64,000 nucleotides of DNA from positions 61,197-125,196 of the forward strand of contig JAYKAV010002766.1 in assembly GCA_035582835.1 (NCBI GenBank), given 5' to 3'. Shown in pieces: positions 36,831 through 48,600 of this stretch. The notes under the pieces were generated by a model. It was given only the letters and a program-made list of their open reading frames with translations. It made no database searches and was not told the DNA's origin. Each line of letters begins with the position of its first letter. Positions within the stretch are counted from its first letter, which is position 1. The DNA is from Phoebastria nigripes. Its lineage: Eukaryota > Chordata > Aves > Procellariiformes > Diomedeidae. The position numbers and the translations under genes were made by a program.

Positions 36831-39299
36831 TGCTTCTGCAGAGTCTGAACACCCACACGCGCACACACCCAGCGCCTCTGCAAAACGACAACTTTTTTTG
36901 CGCACAAAGCAGTTCATTTCCATGCGCGTGGATTGGGCAACGCGGCCGTTCCCATGTTCCCTTCCCTGCTCCCGCCAAGGGCACGCGTGCTCACGGGCTG
37001 CGTGGTGGCAGCAACCCCCACCCGCCACCGGCTCTTGGGTCTCCCAACGTTTCATCCCCACGTCCATCTCGGGGCGTCTGGATGGGAAACACAGAGCGAT
37101 GGGACAATTTCAGCCCATTTCCAGGTTCGGTGGAGCTGGGTGAGGTTTTGAAGGTGTCAGGGTCCTGCAGGTTTGGGGAAAACAGTTGGTTTGAGGGGAA
37201 AGACCCAAGAGGTCCCAACTCCCAGAAGAAAACCCAAGGTCCAGCCACTTGCTCTGGCCGGCTGCTCGGCACACGTACCACAAGGCGCTCACGCCAACGG
37301 CCGTAGGAGAAAGTCATCTGTTGGCGTGAGGACGCGTCACTGGTGATGCTCCGCGAGCCAGACCGGGGATCACTCTGCACCGGGTGCTGTGGGTCAGCAC
37401 CCAGCCCAGTCGGTGCTTACCGCGCACCAAAGCGGGTGCTGGAGGGGCGTTAAGAGATCGGAGCTTTTTTCTTCCTGACCGGCTTTGGGGCTGCCAGGAG
37501 CTGATACCGGCCAGGAGCTGGCCCTGCCCCAGCACCCTGCTCCCAGCAGGAGGGTGGCGGGAGCGGAGGAGGACGAGCCCCTCCATGCGACCTGCTCCGT
37601 GCTCCGCTCGGGAGGCTGCCTGCAAGCTAACCGGGATAATTTGGCAGAGGAAAGCTTGGGGTCAACGAGCAATTCCCTGCGGTGTGCTGTCATCCATGTG
37701 GGTTCGCGAGGCAGCCAGCCTGCAGGACAGAGCGGCGAGCGCTGCCTTTAATGGGTGGTGAATATAAATCNTCTGTTAAACTTACCTGAAACTACGGTGA
37801 CTTCAGAGCGAGGAGGAGGAGATGGCAGTGAAACCAGGCTGGCCTTTTCCTAGATCTTCTCCCAGAGCGGTTTTACCGGCAGAGCCCCACATTGCCGCTT
37901 CGCCGACTGGATGGGCAGGATGGGGCGGTCGACCTAGGACGATGCACGGAGAGGCAGCACAGCCCAGGACGTTGTGACCTGCTCGTCCCGGCCGCACATG
38001 CAGAGCATGAACCCCAGCACTCCCAGTGATGCCGAGGAGTGCGGGACCACGCACACCCCAAAATCCCACTGCCACTGCCCCGGGGGGGGGGGGTTGAAGA
38101 CTCCCATTCCTTCGAGGCACACAGTTGCCCCTGAGCATCGCCCACACTTGCAAGCAAGGCTTTAATTCGAGCTGGCTGGCGTGCCTGCGAGCAATCATCG
38201 CGCCGCGAGGCCGTCGTCACACGCCGGCCCTCACATGGGACACATTTGGGATGCATTATAGCAGGGGTGTCAGCAGCAGGCAGCACGGCAGCAAACGCTT
38301 CAAGGCTTGGAGCCGTGGACAGAGAGACATTCCCACTGCTTCTTGTACACGGGGCTCTGCTGTGTCGTGTCATGTGCAATTAGGGGAACGATCAAANGTT
38401 ACGTCGAGGCAGTGGGATGATTAAACTCCTAATCCAGCACAGTGCTAACGCTCGAGAGGCTCCAGCAGCGAGTCCGCAAACCCGTGGAGAGGGAGCTTTT
38501 CCACGCGGAGCAGTTAAACGGTGAAACCAGCATCGCGGCTGAGGGTGGGAAGGTTCAGAGCGCGGCCAGGCAAGCTCCCGGGGACGCTGGGAGCGAGGGG
38601 GCTGCAGGCACCGGCTGGCAGCTTCTTGTCCCCAATGGTGGGGAGAGGCTGTAGCAAGGGGAGGGCTGAGCTAGACCCGCTGCTTCTCATGCTCTGCCCT
38701 CGTCGCCTGCCCTGGCTCCTCGCAGCAGCAGCAGAGGAGGGGACACGGCGCAGGAATAGCCCCCAAATCTTACCTGCAGGCTGTCCCCCCGGCAAAGCGC
38801 ACCCACAGCTCCTTCCTCCGCCATCAGAGCAGCCAAGGGGAGATGACAGCGTTTGCAAACCAGCCCCTTCCACCTCCTCCCAGCATACCCAGACCCCTAC
38901 AACTCCATCCCCAAACACAAACCTCCCCTTTGCAACAGCGGCTGCTCGCAGCCTTCCCGTGCGTCCCAGCCGTGCAACGCGCAGGCAACATCCAGAGCTG
39001 CCCAGTCGCCCGTGGACGCACGACGGGCACGGAGGGGTTTCTGAAGGCAGGCTCTGGAGGGGGGCAGAGGGAAATGCAGCCCTTGCGCAAGAGGGCAGGG
39101 GGCTGCTGGGGCTCGGCAGGACGGCTGCGGGAGTCATCCCACCCCGCGCGGTGACNGCGAGGGGCAGGAGGGACAGGCCGGCGTTTAACAGCCGGGTTTC
39201 AGAGCCCAAAGGGAGATGCAGGGGACGGCCGGGCGGCAGACACTGCCGTGTTTCACAACTGCAAATGGCTCGCGCTCCCCCCCCGCCGCCACCCACATT

Positions 39300-39525
39300 T
39301 GGGGTGTGTTTGAAATCTAGATGTCGACTTTGTATCTCCTGCTCATCTCCAGTTGAAGCATTCCTTCTTGTTTACTGGTCCTCTCCCAGTCACAGGATCC
39401 CAGTCGAGCGAAGGAGCCTTCATTTCCTAGGGACATCTTGCATTCATTAGGACATGTTGTTATTGACTTACAAGGCTGCTAATTCTCAAGGTCCAATTTA
39501 GCCCTCAAAACCACTAACATGTGTG
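39300..39525. other. CpG-poor island, candidate conserved non-coding element
   Basis: About 220 bp of balanced composition (from ggggtgtgtttgaaatctag to ccactaacatgtgtgctggg) stands out from CpG-rich flanks. No repeat or coding signal is recognised. I infer that it might be conserved. Confidence 0.22.
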
Positions 39526-40079
39526 CTGGGGAGTTGCTACATCACTGCGATCAGCCAAGTGCTGCTAGCCAAGGCGGCAAAGCCGGGCACAAAGGAAGCC
39601 CTGATTTAAAGCCATCTTCTCCATCACCTTGGTGGGGTGGGGGTTTGGGTCCTCTCTGCTGGTGCTCAGGAACTTCAGCCCTAAAGGCCAGCTGCACCTC
39701 GTGCAGCGATGGCTCTGCAGGAGACACGGCCGGCAGAGGAGCTCCAATATTTGCCCTCTGCAAGCGGGAACAAAAGTCGATGAAGTGCAGCTGCGATAGC
39801 AGGGGAGATGCAATGGGGTGACGGGGACACCTGGTCCCCCACGCCAGCACTGCTGTGGGGCCACGGGAACGGGCCATGGGGCTGCAGGCACGGGGGAGAC
39901 GCAGGCAGCCCCCCCGAATTAGAAGCAGAACGTGAACCTCTGGGGTGGGAGGACAAACCCTGGCTCCCAGGGCCGATCTGCCCACGAGCTCTGCACCACG
40001 AGACAGCGCCGTCAGACGCCGTCTTAGGAGCAAATTCAAGTGGTTTGAGAAGTTGCCTCAGTCACGGATGAACTGCAAC

Positions 40080-40330
40080 AACTGACCACAGATGGGCTCC
40101 TTGTCTGGGCCCAGCGTTAAGTAAAACAGGTTTGCTTAACTCCCCATCTCGGGGTATTTCTCCCTACCTCTGGGACCCGGGGAGCCAACGGGGAGGGGCA
40201 GGTTCCTGAATTGCCTCCTAGCAGCCCCACTGACTATATATAGTGAGCCCAAGCTCTTAACTTAAGCCCCTCGGGGCACTGACTCACGAACAGAGGTGGA
40301 TTAAAGTCGGGTGGCTGAAGCAATTACAGC
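40080..40330. promoter_or_regulatory. Candidate regulatory island with MEF2- and AP-1-type words
   Basis: Contains CTATATATAG at 40234-40243, a full match to the MEF2 consensus CTA(A/T)4TAG, and TGACTCA at 40280-40286, a full match to the AP-1 consensus. The two are separated by 36 bp in a locally CpG-poor patch. Function is inferred only. Confidence 0.3.
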
Positions 40331-43228
40331 CCCCAGCTGCCTGCCCCACCCCGGCCGGGAAGCTGCAGCCCCCACAGCGGCGATGGCTGAACCACACTTG
40401 AAGCAACGCCTGAACCACCGTGTTTACAGACTGGTGAATGAAAGCGGCGCTGGGTTCCTCCGCCGAGCCAGCCCGGGAACCGCCAGATCCACAGGCTCCA
40501 CGGCGCGATGGCTGGCTGATTGCGCCGGCGGCCGGCGGGGTTTGCAGCCCCCGGGTACCGCCGGCGCGGGAGGAGGCAGCGAGGCCGGTGGGGATGCAGC
40601 TGATGCACCTGCAGAAGGACCGCTCTTGGAAAAGACCTCCTGGCTGTACAAAGGGTGGTCACAGCCCTGAGATCGCTTTTTTTTCCTTGGCCAACAAGAA
40701 GCTGAGACCCTATACAAAACTAAAGGAAAAAGCCGTGAGACTGAACCTACAGCCTCTGGTCCATCACTGAGCTGGCACAAACCACGTCCCCACTCACCAC
40801 CTTCCCTGCCTTTCCCCAGTTTTGGCACAGCGGGGCAGGACCCCCCTTCCCTGGGTAGCCTGGTGTGGGACCAGGAGCTGGGGCATCCCAGCATGGGGGT
40901 ATCGAGGGTCGCACAGGGTGGCTGAAAGTCCTTCGGAGAGGGATGGCAAACCTGCTTCTCCAAGGCTGAGGTGCTGCAAAGGTCTCTTTTGGGGTCGCCT
41001 GGAGAAGGAGAACCAGGAGCAGGGCTCCCAAAATACATCCACTCTCCAAAAGCGGTTTTGGGTGCCAGCTGGCTGAGCCTGCCGGGATGGTGCCTGATGC
41101 GGGGCCGACGGCAGCATCTCCCACAGTCCCGCCGCGGGCTGGCTCGGACAGCCCTTGTTTCCAAGCTGAGCCTGTCCCAGCACAAATCAGTCAAGCAAAA
41201 CCCATACGATTATCACTGCCTTTCCAGGCAGTTCCTCGAGCGGAGCAGAGAGGTGATGGCAGCCAGGAATTGCGTTAGACCCCCGAGGTGTTTACACAAG
41301 GCACAGAAGCAGGAACGCTGCCTGGCCGTATAAGTATCTTCACACACGCGCAGGAGCTGCTCAAGTCACTCGAGCACAGAGATAACAGCTCCGCCATGGG
41401 CCCAAATTGCCACATTAACGAGAAGAGTCATGGGATTTGCATCCTGAGGTCCAGCTGCAATGCAAACTAGCGCTCCAGCGGGAAGCGAGCGAGCAGGATG
41501 GAGGCAAGCGCTTACCAGGAAACAGCAGAAGATCGTTAGCACCCAGCGGGCTAACGCGTCCCCAGGGCACGGTGCAGAACCAGGAGGTGCTCCTGGCCTG
41601 CAAGAAGTCAAGAGTGTCTTCATGTGCTGCTACACCCAAGCTAACCCGCCCTAGCTGTAGGCGATACGACTCCATCGCTGCCGCGAGCGCTGCTTCAGGC
41701 AGCACATCCTCGGGCAGCGAAGTGAGCAGGACCACCTTGCTTCAAGCACGCTGCACCCTGGGGATGGGCTCCGTGGACAGCATGGCTGATGGAAACTGCT
41801 GGGGTGCTGAGGTCCCTTTGGAAATCAGACTCCTCAAAGTGCTTTGGGAAGGGCCGAGAGCCTCTCTAAGAGCCCATTGCCAGGACCAAGTCCCGGGCAA
41901 TCCAGCCTTGGGCTCCTCTGAAAAATTGATTCTCAGGTCATGGCTAAGAGGGACTTGAATTCATTACCATAAATTTTAAAAATGCAGATGAAGAGGAGCC
42001 TGGGCAGGACAGATAAACCTCGCTACAGGCAGGCTTAAGGCAACCTGTAATGAAAGGTTTCAACTAATTCTTCCCAGGTTCAGGTGATCACTTAACTGCC
42101 CATCAGAGGACTTTGTCCTCGGAAGAAGCTGACCCCAGCCACCGCTCTTGGAACGGCTGTTGAGTACACAGCGACGGCAGACAGACCCAGTGAACCACCT
42201 GCTGATTAACGCCGGGATGGGACATGCCACCACAGGGCTGGTGACCTTAAAGGATGGGATTCAGCCAGGTTGAATAACCAAAAAGATCCCTTTTGGCACT
42301 AAAAATCTACATCTCACCATTGGAAAAGCAACCCCAAAAGTCTTCGGTAAGCAATACGCACCTCCGAACGCCGGAGCCCGGCTGCACGCAGAGGCTGAGC
42401 TGTTCACGAAGCGATGCGCATCTTCAGAGGGCCACGAGAGACGGGAGGTGGTCTTCCCAACGCACAGCCATCCCTGGAGAAAGCTGAACAGCACCAAATT
42501 GTTTTAAGGCCTTAAAACAGCAGCTGAAAAATCCAAGCGGATCGTTTCCTACTGGACATATTTGGGAATGTATTTATTTTATATCTCGTGAAAAAATTCC
42601 AGGATGTAAGTGAGAAGCCAAGAAAGAAAGAAAAAAAAAAAAAAAAAAAGAGGAGATCGCTAGTAATTTTTCAAATCTCAAATATTTTGACCATTCTTTG
42701 AACTGAACTAACTCTCCTTTTTTATTTCCTAGCCTTCTTTTCAGGTGTATGGTGACTTCTCCAAACGGTGTAACAAAAAAAAAAAAAAAAGAGGGGAGGG
42801 GGGGGGGAAAGAAAGAAAACAAATTTGAACCGGGAATGTTTTACGTGCAGTATTAAATCTCCAGCACACAATGAATCATGCAGTTCTTGGTCTAACAAGG
42901 AGGACTCCAGAAAGTCTGTAGTATGAAGGAGTCACTGGAGACTCTAAGAAATATGACAAGCTTGGTCCAAAGTGCACAAAAGAAGGTTTTTTGTTTTTTT
43001 TTTTTTTTAAGTAAAGGAAAAAGGAAAGAAAAGAAAAAACTAATGGTAAGAAAAAAAAAAAAAAATCTCTGAAATTACAGTCCTACAACAGCTTCATTTG
43101 TATAATCTTTCTCATACCCAGAAGCTGTTTTGCAGCGCTCAATGAGACTAGAAATAGATGACAAAACGCAACAAAAGCAATATGTATTTGAACTTTTGTT
43201 CCAGATCCAAAACGTGTGTTTATGGTGG

Positions 43229-43304
43229 GACAAGCGCATAGGCGAGCGAACGCGCTGGTAAGCGAGTATGTGCATACAAATCACGGAGAAACAGGGCTGG
43301 AGCC
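43229..43304 (+). repeat. Copy A of a 76-bp direct duplication
   Basis: Begins gacaagcgcataggcgagcg and continues through aagcgagtatgtgcatacaa to aacagggctggagccc. About 92 percent of positions agree with copy B, which lies 1.9 kb to the right in the same orientation. No poly(A) tail, terminal inverted repeat or target duplication is seen. It is either a local duplication or two copies of an unrecognised dispersed repeat. Confidence 0.9.
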
Positions 43305-45130
43305 CAAGGAGCGGCCGAACCTGTTCCCTCGCCCAAGGCACGCTGGTGTTTACATAGACAAACATCTGTCTGGAGTGCTTTAACACGTCCTTCACCCCCA
43401 GTGGTGGCGGTTCCCCAGCCTGCCAAGACGATGAGAGCTTTTTTCCCCAACATCTAACCTGAATTTGCAGCTTTTCTTTCCTCTCCCCCAGACAGCAGTT
43501 CCTTTCTGCGGCTCCCATCTTCCCAGTCCTTGTTTCTCTTGATGATGCACCAGTTCCCTTCGTGCATCCTGCTCTAGGCTCCCGATCTCTCCTCTCTTCT
43601 ATGAAATTCCAGAAATAGCCACTTACCTCTGAGGTTTGACCTTGCAGCCTCCAGCCCTGACTTCTCAGCTCCAGGCAGACGTGCACAGGACAGGACAGCA
43701 CGAGGCAGAGAAAACCCTGGGGAAAGCCTCCGCTCTCCCAAAGCTCTGGCACAGCTTCTGCCGTCTCTTCCCATGCCCGGTTTGAGCTGGGCAAGGCAGG
43801 AGCCACATTCCTCTCTTTAGGGCTAGAGATCCTAACGGATGGATCTGAAGGAAGATCCGGTGTGGTTGTGAGATTGATTTGGGTCTGGAGAGAGGGTACG
43901 TGCATTCAGCCAAAAGCTCTCCAAGATCTAAGGTACCTGAGAGCTCCAGTAGCAATGCTAAGCCTGCACAAAGACAGAGCTGCCTCCAGCACTTGCAAAG
44001 CCAGCAGAAACCCAGCCTGGAGGACAGGCCACCGCCGCCGCAGCAGACCCGAGACCCTTGGCCATGGTTCTACCAAGGCTCCCCACCGTCCTACAGAGAC
44101 GTTGCTTTATCTGCTACCCGAATGCAGCTACTCCTGCCCCACGGCAGAGCAACACTTTCCCATTCCCGAGGCAGGAAGCAAAGAGTCACGTTTCTCTCCA
44201 AACCTGCCCAGACCACTGCCGGCCAAGCTCAGGACCTGGCTGCCCCTCCAGAGCAAAACCATGGGATCTGCAACGCCAACAGGCAACCGTGCATCTTGCA
44301 AAGAGAAATCTCTCCTGCTAGGGACTGTGTGCGTGCCGGGGCAGGGGGCTTATTTCCCTTTGTGCCCGAGACCAGGAGCAGCCAAACTCCACGAGGAGCT
44401 TGCCCATACATCGACTGGCTGGGGTGAGCCCAAAACCTCTGGCCTCCCTTAGTCAAAAGCAGCAATGTCAACAGAGGAATGTCTCGCCTTGCCCAGTCGC
44501 ACCAAGCTCCAACTGGAGCGATTAATCTTTATAACATGTGGAAGGAGGAATGCACAAGTCAGCAAACGAGCGGGGCAGGTGGAGGAGGCTCTGGGAAGGA
44601 GGGGGGGCTGCCTTTCTGCCCCCCCCCCCCCTTTTTTTTTTTTTTGGTAGAACAACAGGCTGCAGGAAGTAAAAGATCAACCTGTCAGCTTGGCTCAGCC
44701 CAGCCATCAGTCTGGTACTTCACAAGCAGTGAAACACTTTGTGGTTTTGCTCCATTACCAGCATCGCAGGGCCTTTCTGGGGAGCTCGCTTGCTTCTCGA
44801 AGCAACTTTGATGCAGGATGGATACAATAAAAAAAATGGGGGAGGGGCAGAAAGCTTACCCCATGGGCATGCACAAGCACAGCAAACTCGTTCCTTGGCC
44901 TTTCATCTGCCTTAATAACACGCTTTCTGTGGCATCTATAGAAACCTGCTAATAGCAAAGAATATGAGCTCGTCTAAAACATGAAGCCAACTTCTCCGCA
45001 TATTAATGGCTGTGATGGAGCCTGGGGAGCAGTGAGGACAGTTACCCAGCCGGAGAGCAGCAGAGTCTTTGAGCATCAGCTGTGGTCACCAACAGCATCC
45101 ACATCGTTTAAGCTCTCCTTGCATGATTAG

Positions 45131-45206
45131 GGCAAGCGCATAGGCGAGCCAACGTGCTCATAAGCGAGTATGTGCATACAAATCACAGAGAAACAGGGCT
45201 GGAGCC
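45131..45206 (+). repeat. Copy B of a 76-bp direct duplication
   Basis: Begins ggcaagcgcataggcgagcc and contains the identical aagcgagtatgtgcatacaa core and the aacagggctggagcc end. It differs from copy A (43229) at about six positions. Several of these involve CpG or its TG/CA derivatives, which is consistent with CpG decay after duplication. Confidence 0.9.
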
Positions 45207-45576
45207 TGGGAAATGGGAAGAATTGTTGCTTTGATAAGACCCAAGGTGCCCAGCTCCAGGGAAACTCCTGGACCTTCACCACGGGAATTTCCTACACACC
45301 TGAGAGGAAAATCTGCTATCCCAAATCATCACCAGGGCCAGAGCAAAGGGCATTGGCAGCAACCACTGCCGCATGGGCTAGCAAGGTGAGGACCTTCAAC
45401 ACTGTCCTAAACCAAGCTCTCATCCCCCGTGATGTGACATTAGAGCGCATCATTGATGTCCAGCATTGAACAGCTCTGCAGATTCTAAGAAAGGCCTGAT
45501 AGACGACTCATCCTTGGTTTTTCCAAACTCGCCATGTCAGATAATTCTGTATTGCCATAGACAGGGCTAATTCAGC

Positions 45577-45579
<3 letters not shown>

Positions 45580-45644
<65 letters not shown>
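45580..45644 (+). repeat. 65-bp poly(A) tract
   Basis: Sixty-five uninterrupted A residues, the longest homopolymer in the window. The sequence to its left (acagggctaattcagcatt) shows no recognisable retroposed gene or SINE body within about 300 bp. No clear target-site duplication was found. Homopolymers this long are also error-prone in assembly. Confidence 0.95.
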
Positions 45645-45646
<2 letters not shown>

Positions 45647-48600
45647 AGAATGTATTTCTGCATGGAAGAGGCTCCCACATGGCCCTTGTCAGGTGGAAGA
45701 GGCAGCAAGGGCTTGTGGTGCAGCACCAGGCACCAACTTAAGAAAGCTGGGTTTAATACCTGTCCCCTCTATTGCCAGGAAAACAGGGACATGAAACCTT
45801 CAGCTCTCACTGTTAACAGTCTTCCTAGAAAGGGTTGACAAGTGCTATGGGAGAGATCAAGGAGTGAGAGGTACTTTTCTTCTCCATCAGTTCTCCATTG
45901 ACCCTAAAGCCTCACTGCACACCTGCAATGGGGACCTTCTTTGCTTCAGAGCAACCCAATTTCCCATAATGACCACAATCATTGTCATTAGTGACTAAAA
46001 GCAGCATAAAAGCCACATCCCGTGGGCAGGAGAGGAGCCCAGCAGCAGAGGTCATTTCAGGAGCCTAAACTCAGCTCTGCTAACTAGCACTGGGCACTGC
46101 GCAGACAGTGCACAGCAAGAGGAACCACCCGGGTATCCAACCACGCTTCGGGATCCTCAGTGGGGATCCATTAGGGATGGGCCAAGGAAACACCTTGTGG
46201 GAAAGAGGTGGTTGTAAAATGCCGTAAGAAGAGACGCTTGTCCCACTGGCCAGCTTGGTAGGCTTCGGAGAGAGGCATCACAGAGACTTCAGTTCCCCAG
46301 GGTCCTTCAAAAACTATCCNGCATCTAGAGCTGTGTTTTGTCCAGGCTACAGAGCTTAGTGGTTTGTGGCATTTTGACAATGAGGACTCCTACAACAGCA
46401 AACAAACACTCATCCATTTCCAGTGTTCTTCACTTGTTGGATGAGGAGGGATCTGAAAAGCACAGAAAAACACCAAGAGCAGCCCCAATGTCCATCTGCG
46501 GTCTTCTCTGACCTCCATCCTCAGAAGTGCGAGACACANGTCAGCTCTCCAATGTGTCAGTGGCTTGACACACTGGAGATGTGGCACAGATCTCATGGGG
46601 ACAAACGTTTCTCTAAGTCAAGCCCAAACGCACTCACACTGTTAAAATGGGGTCAGAACAGAGCATTATGGCTTTTTCATTTCCTTCATTCTCTACCTCT
46701 CCGGAAGTCAAACACGCCCCAGTGTCTCTGTATTCTTCCCTCTGGACCACTAAGAAAAAGCAGCGGGATGTCGCAGGAGGGTGGCGAGAGCCACACCAAA
46801 CCCTGGGTGGGGGGGAAGGTGCAGCATCAGAGATGGCCCCCACCTTGGGCAGGGTGCAGAGGGGCAGGAGGTGGGCCACCCTGCTTCTCCCTGGGAGCTG
46901 CCGGGGAGATTCCCTGAGTCGAGGCTGACCTCCACAGGCCAGCTGGATCATAACAGCCCTGCGCTCCTCCTCGGGACTAGGAAAACATTTCCAAACCGTG
47001 CAAACAGAAACAGGGCCCTTTCCCCACCAAAACCAACCCAGTGTTACCAAAGCAGCGGGCACCCATGGGATCTGGGACCACCTGCCTCATGTCCTTGCAA
47101 GGACAGCTCCGCAGGGGAGCTGCCAGCTCAGGACACAGGAGCTCCTGGGCTTGTTTCTCCTCTCCATCTTCCCGCTTCATCCAGGGCTTCTTCCTGTGCA
47201 TCTCCCCTACTGCTGCCTTCCCCTGTTCCAGAAATTAAGAGGTTATGAGAGACATGGACACCACAGAAGTGGAAGGTTCACAGCAATTCATTAAGCCGTT
47301 GCTCTAACNGGGCTTTCCAGGGCCCTGAGGACCCCTTTTGCACACAGAAGATAAAGCAGTAATTCAGGGCCAGGAGCAGACCCAGGAGTCCCGATTCCCT
47401 GAGATCCGCATCATCTGCTCAGAGCAACCAACGATAGGCAAGGGCTGTTTGCACCTTTGCACTAACGCAGTGCCCGGAAGGGCTTATCCTATGTCCAGTT
47501 AATCAGTAGGGCAGCAAACACTGAGGATTTGGTTTTCAGCTCAAAAAGAAAAAAAAAAAAAAAAAAGATCTCGTCGGTGTAGCTGACATTGAGGCTTCCT
47601 TTTCCAAGAAGGTCTGGGCGAGCAATGCGTACGCCCTGACAAAGACCAAAGTCATCCCTGGAGGGCAACGGCAGCTCCGAAGCCTCTTGCCTCGCTGAGG
47701 TTTTCACTAACAGCTGCTGATCTGAATTCCTAGACGCAGCGTTTGCCTCCTCAAAGCCTTGGGTTTGTCTGGGTGTTAGCGCCAAATCCAAGAGCTCTCC
47801 GGCATCCAAGCGGATCTGCTTTGCCCTCCGCACATGCCAGCAGCCACCGGCCTCCCCGCGGCACAGCGTGTGACGGGAACAGAAAAGCGTGGCCCCGAGG
47901 AGCAGTGCATGGCCGGAGCAGTGGGCAATGTCCCCAACAGAAGGGCAGTTGTAAGTTGGTGATGCTGGGGAGGACTTCAGAGCGGGAAAAATCAAAAGGA
48001 GGATTATTCAGAGACTCATTTTAATGCCTGGAAGAGGAAAGCGAGTAGAGCAAAGCCAACAAAAGTGGCAGGACTGAGCGAGTGGTTTGCAGGTCTGAGA
48101 CGTTTATATGAGGACATTGGCCAGATGTGACATGCTCCATGTCCCTCCACCCCACACCACTGCTTTCCCTCTGAGCCATGCTCTGTCCAAGACCTTGGGG
48201 TCTTGCTGAGCCCTGTGTTCCAGCGCTGATGCTGTGACAGGTTCCCTCACAACTACCCAGCCGAAGTTGTTTCACCAAGATGGTAACAATGACGTTCCTT
48301 CAGAGGGCTTAGGAGCAGCTGTGTCCACAGCACAACATTCAGCATACCGAGAGGCAGGTTTTCTCTCTCCCAATGCCACTATGGGTGGCAATTGCAGGAA
48401 CAAGCAATGCCGATGGGAAAACAGCCTCTGACATGGAGAGGGCAAAGACCTTCTGACCGTTCTGCCACGATGCCACCAGCCCACTCATGTGGGTAACTGG
48501 ACTTTTTGCCCTGCGGACCCGTCACTTTTTTGCTGGCCTGCTGCTAGAAAAAGGAGACTTGCTAGACNAGTGCTGTGAAGACGACATGAGAAAAAAAGTC

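Larger units (their letters stand above)
21331..42000. other. Intergenic, GC- and CpG-rich half of the RUNX3-CLIC4 gap
   Basis: No coding exon, tRNA or other RNA gene could be supported on either strand. The many long open frames come from GC-rich sequence with few stop codons, and none resembles a known protein. The region holds numerous poly(A)/poly(T) runs, a 17-bp tandem repeat near 22.7 kb, a T7G2 repeat near 23.75 kb, a TA repeat near 23.93 kb, a TG/CG run near 25.81 kb, and several short AT-rich islands listed separately. It also contains many single N bases. Confidence 0.6.

Noticed and set aside
38521..39450. 309-residue open frame (+) and a 260-residue frame opposite it
   Set aside because: Pro/Arg/Ala-rich translation typical of GC-rich non-coding DNA. 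Long frames on both strands at once indicate few stops rather than a gene.
43075..43905. 276-residue open frame on the minus strand
   Set aside because: No homology recognised, and it runs through copy A of the non-coding 76-bp duplication.
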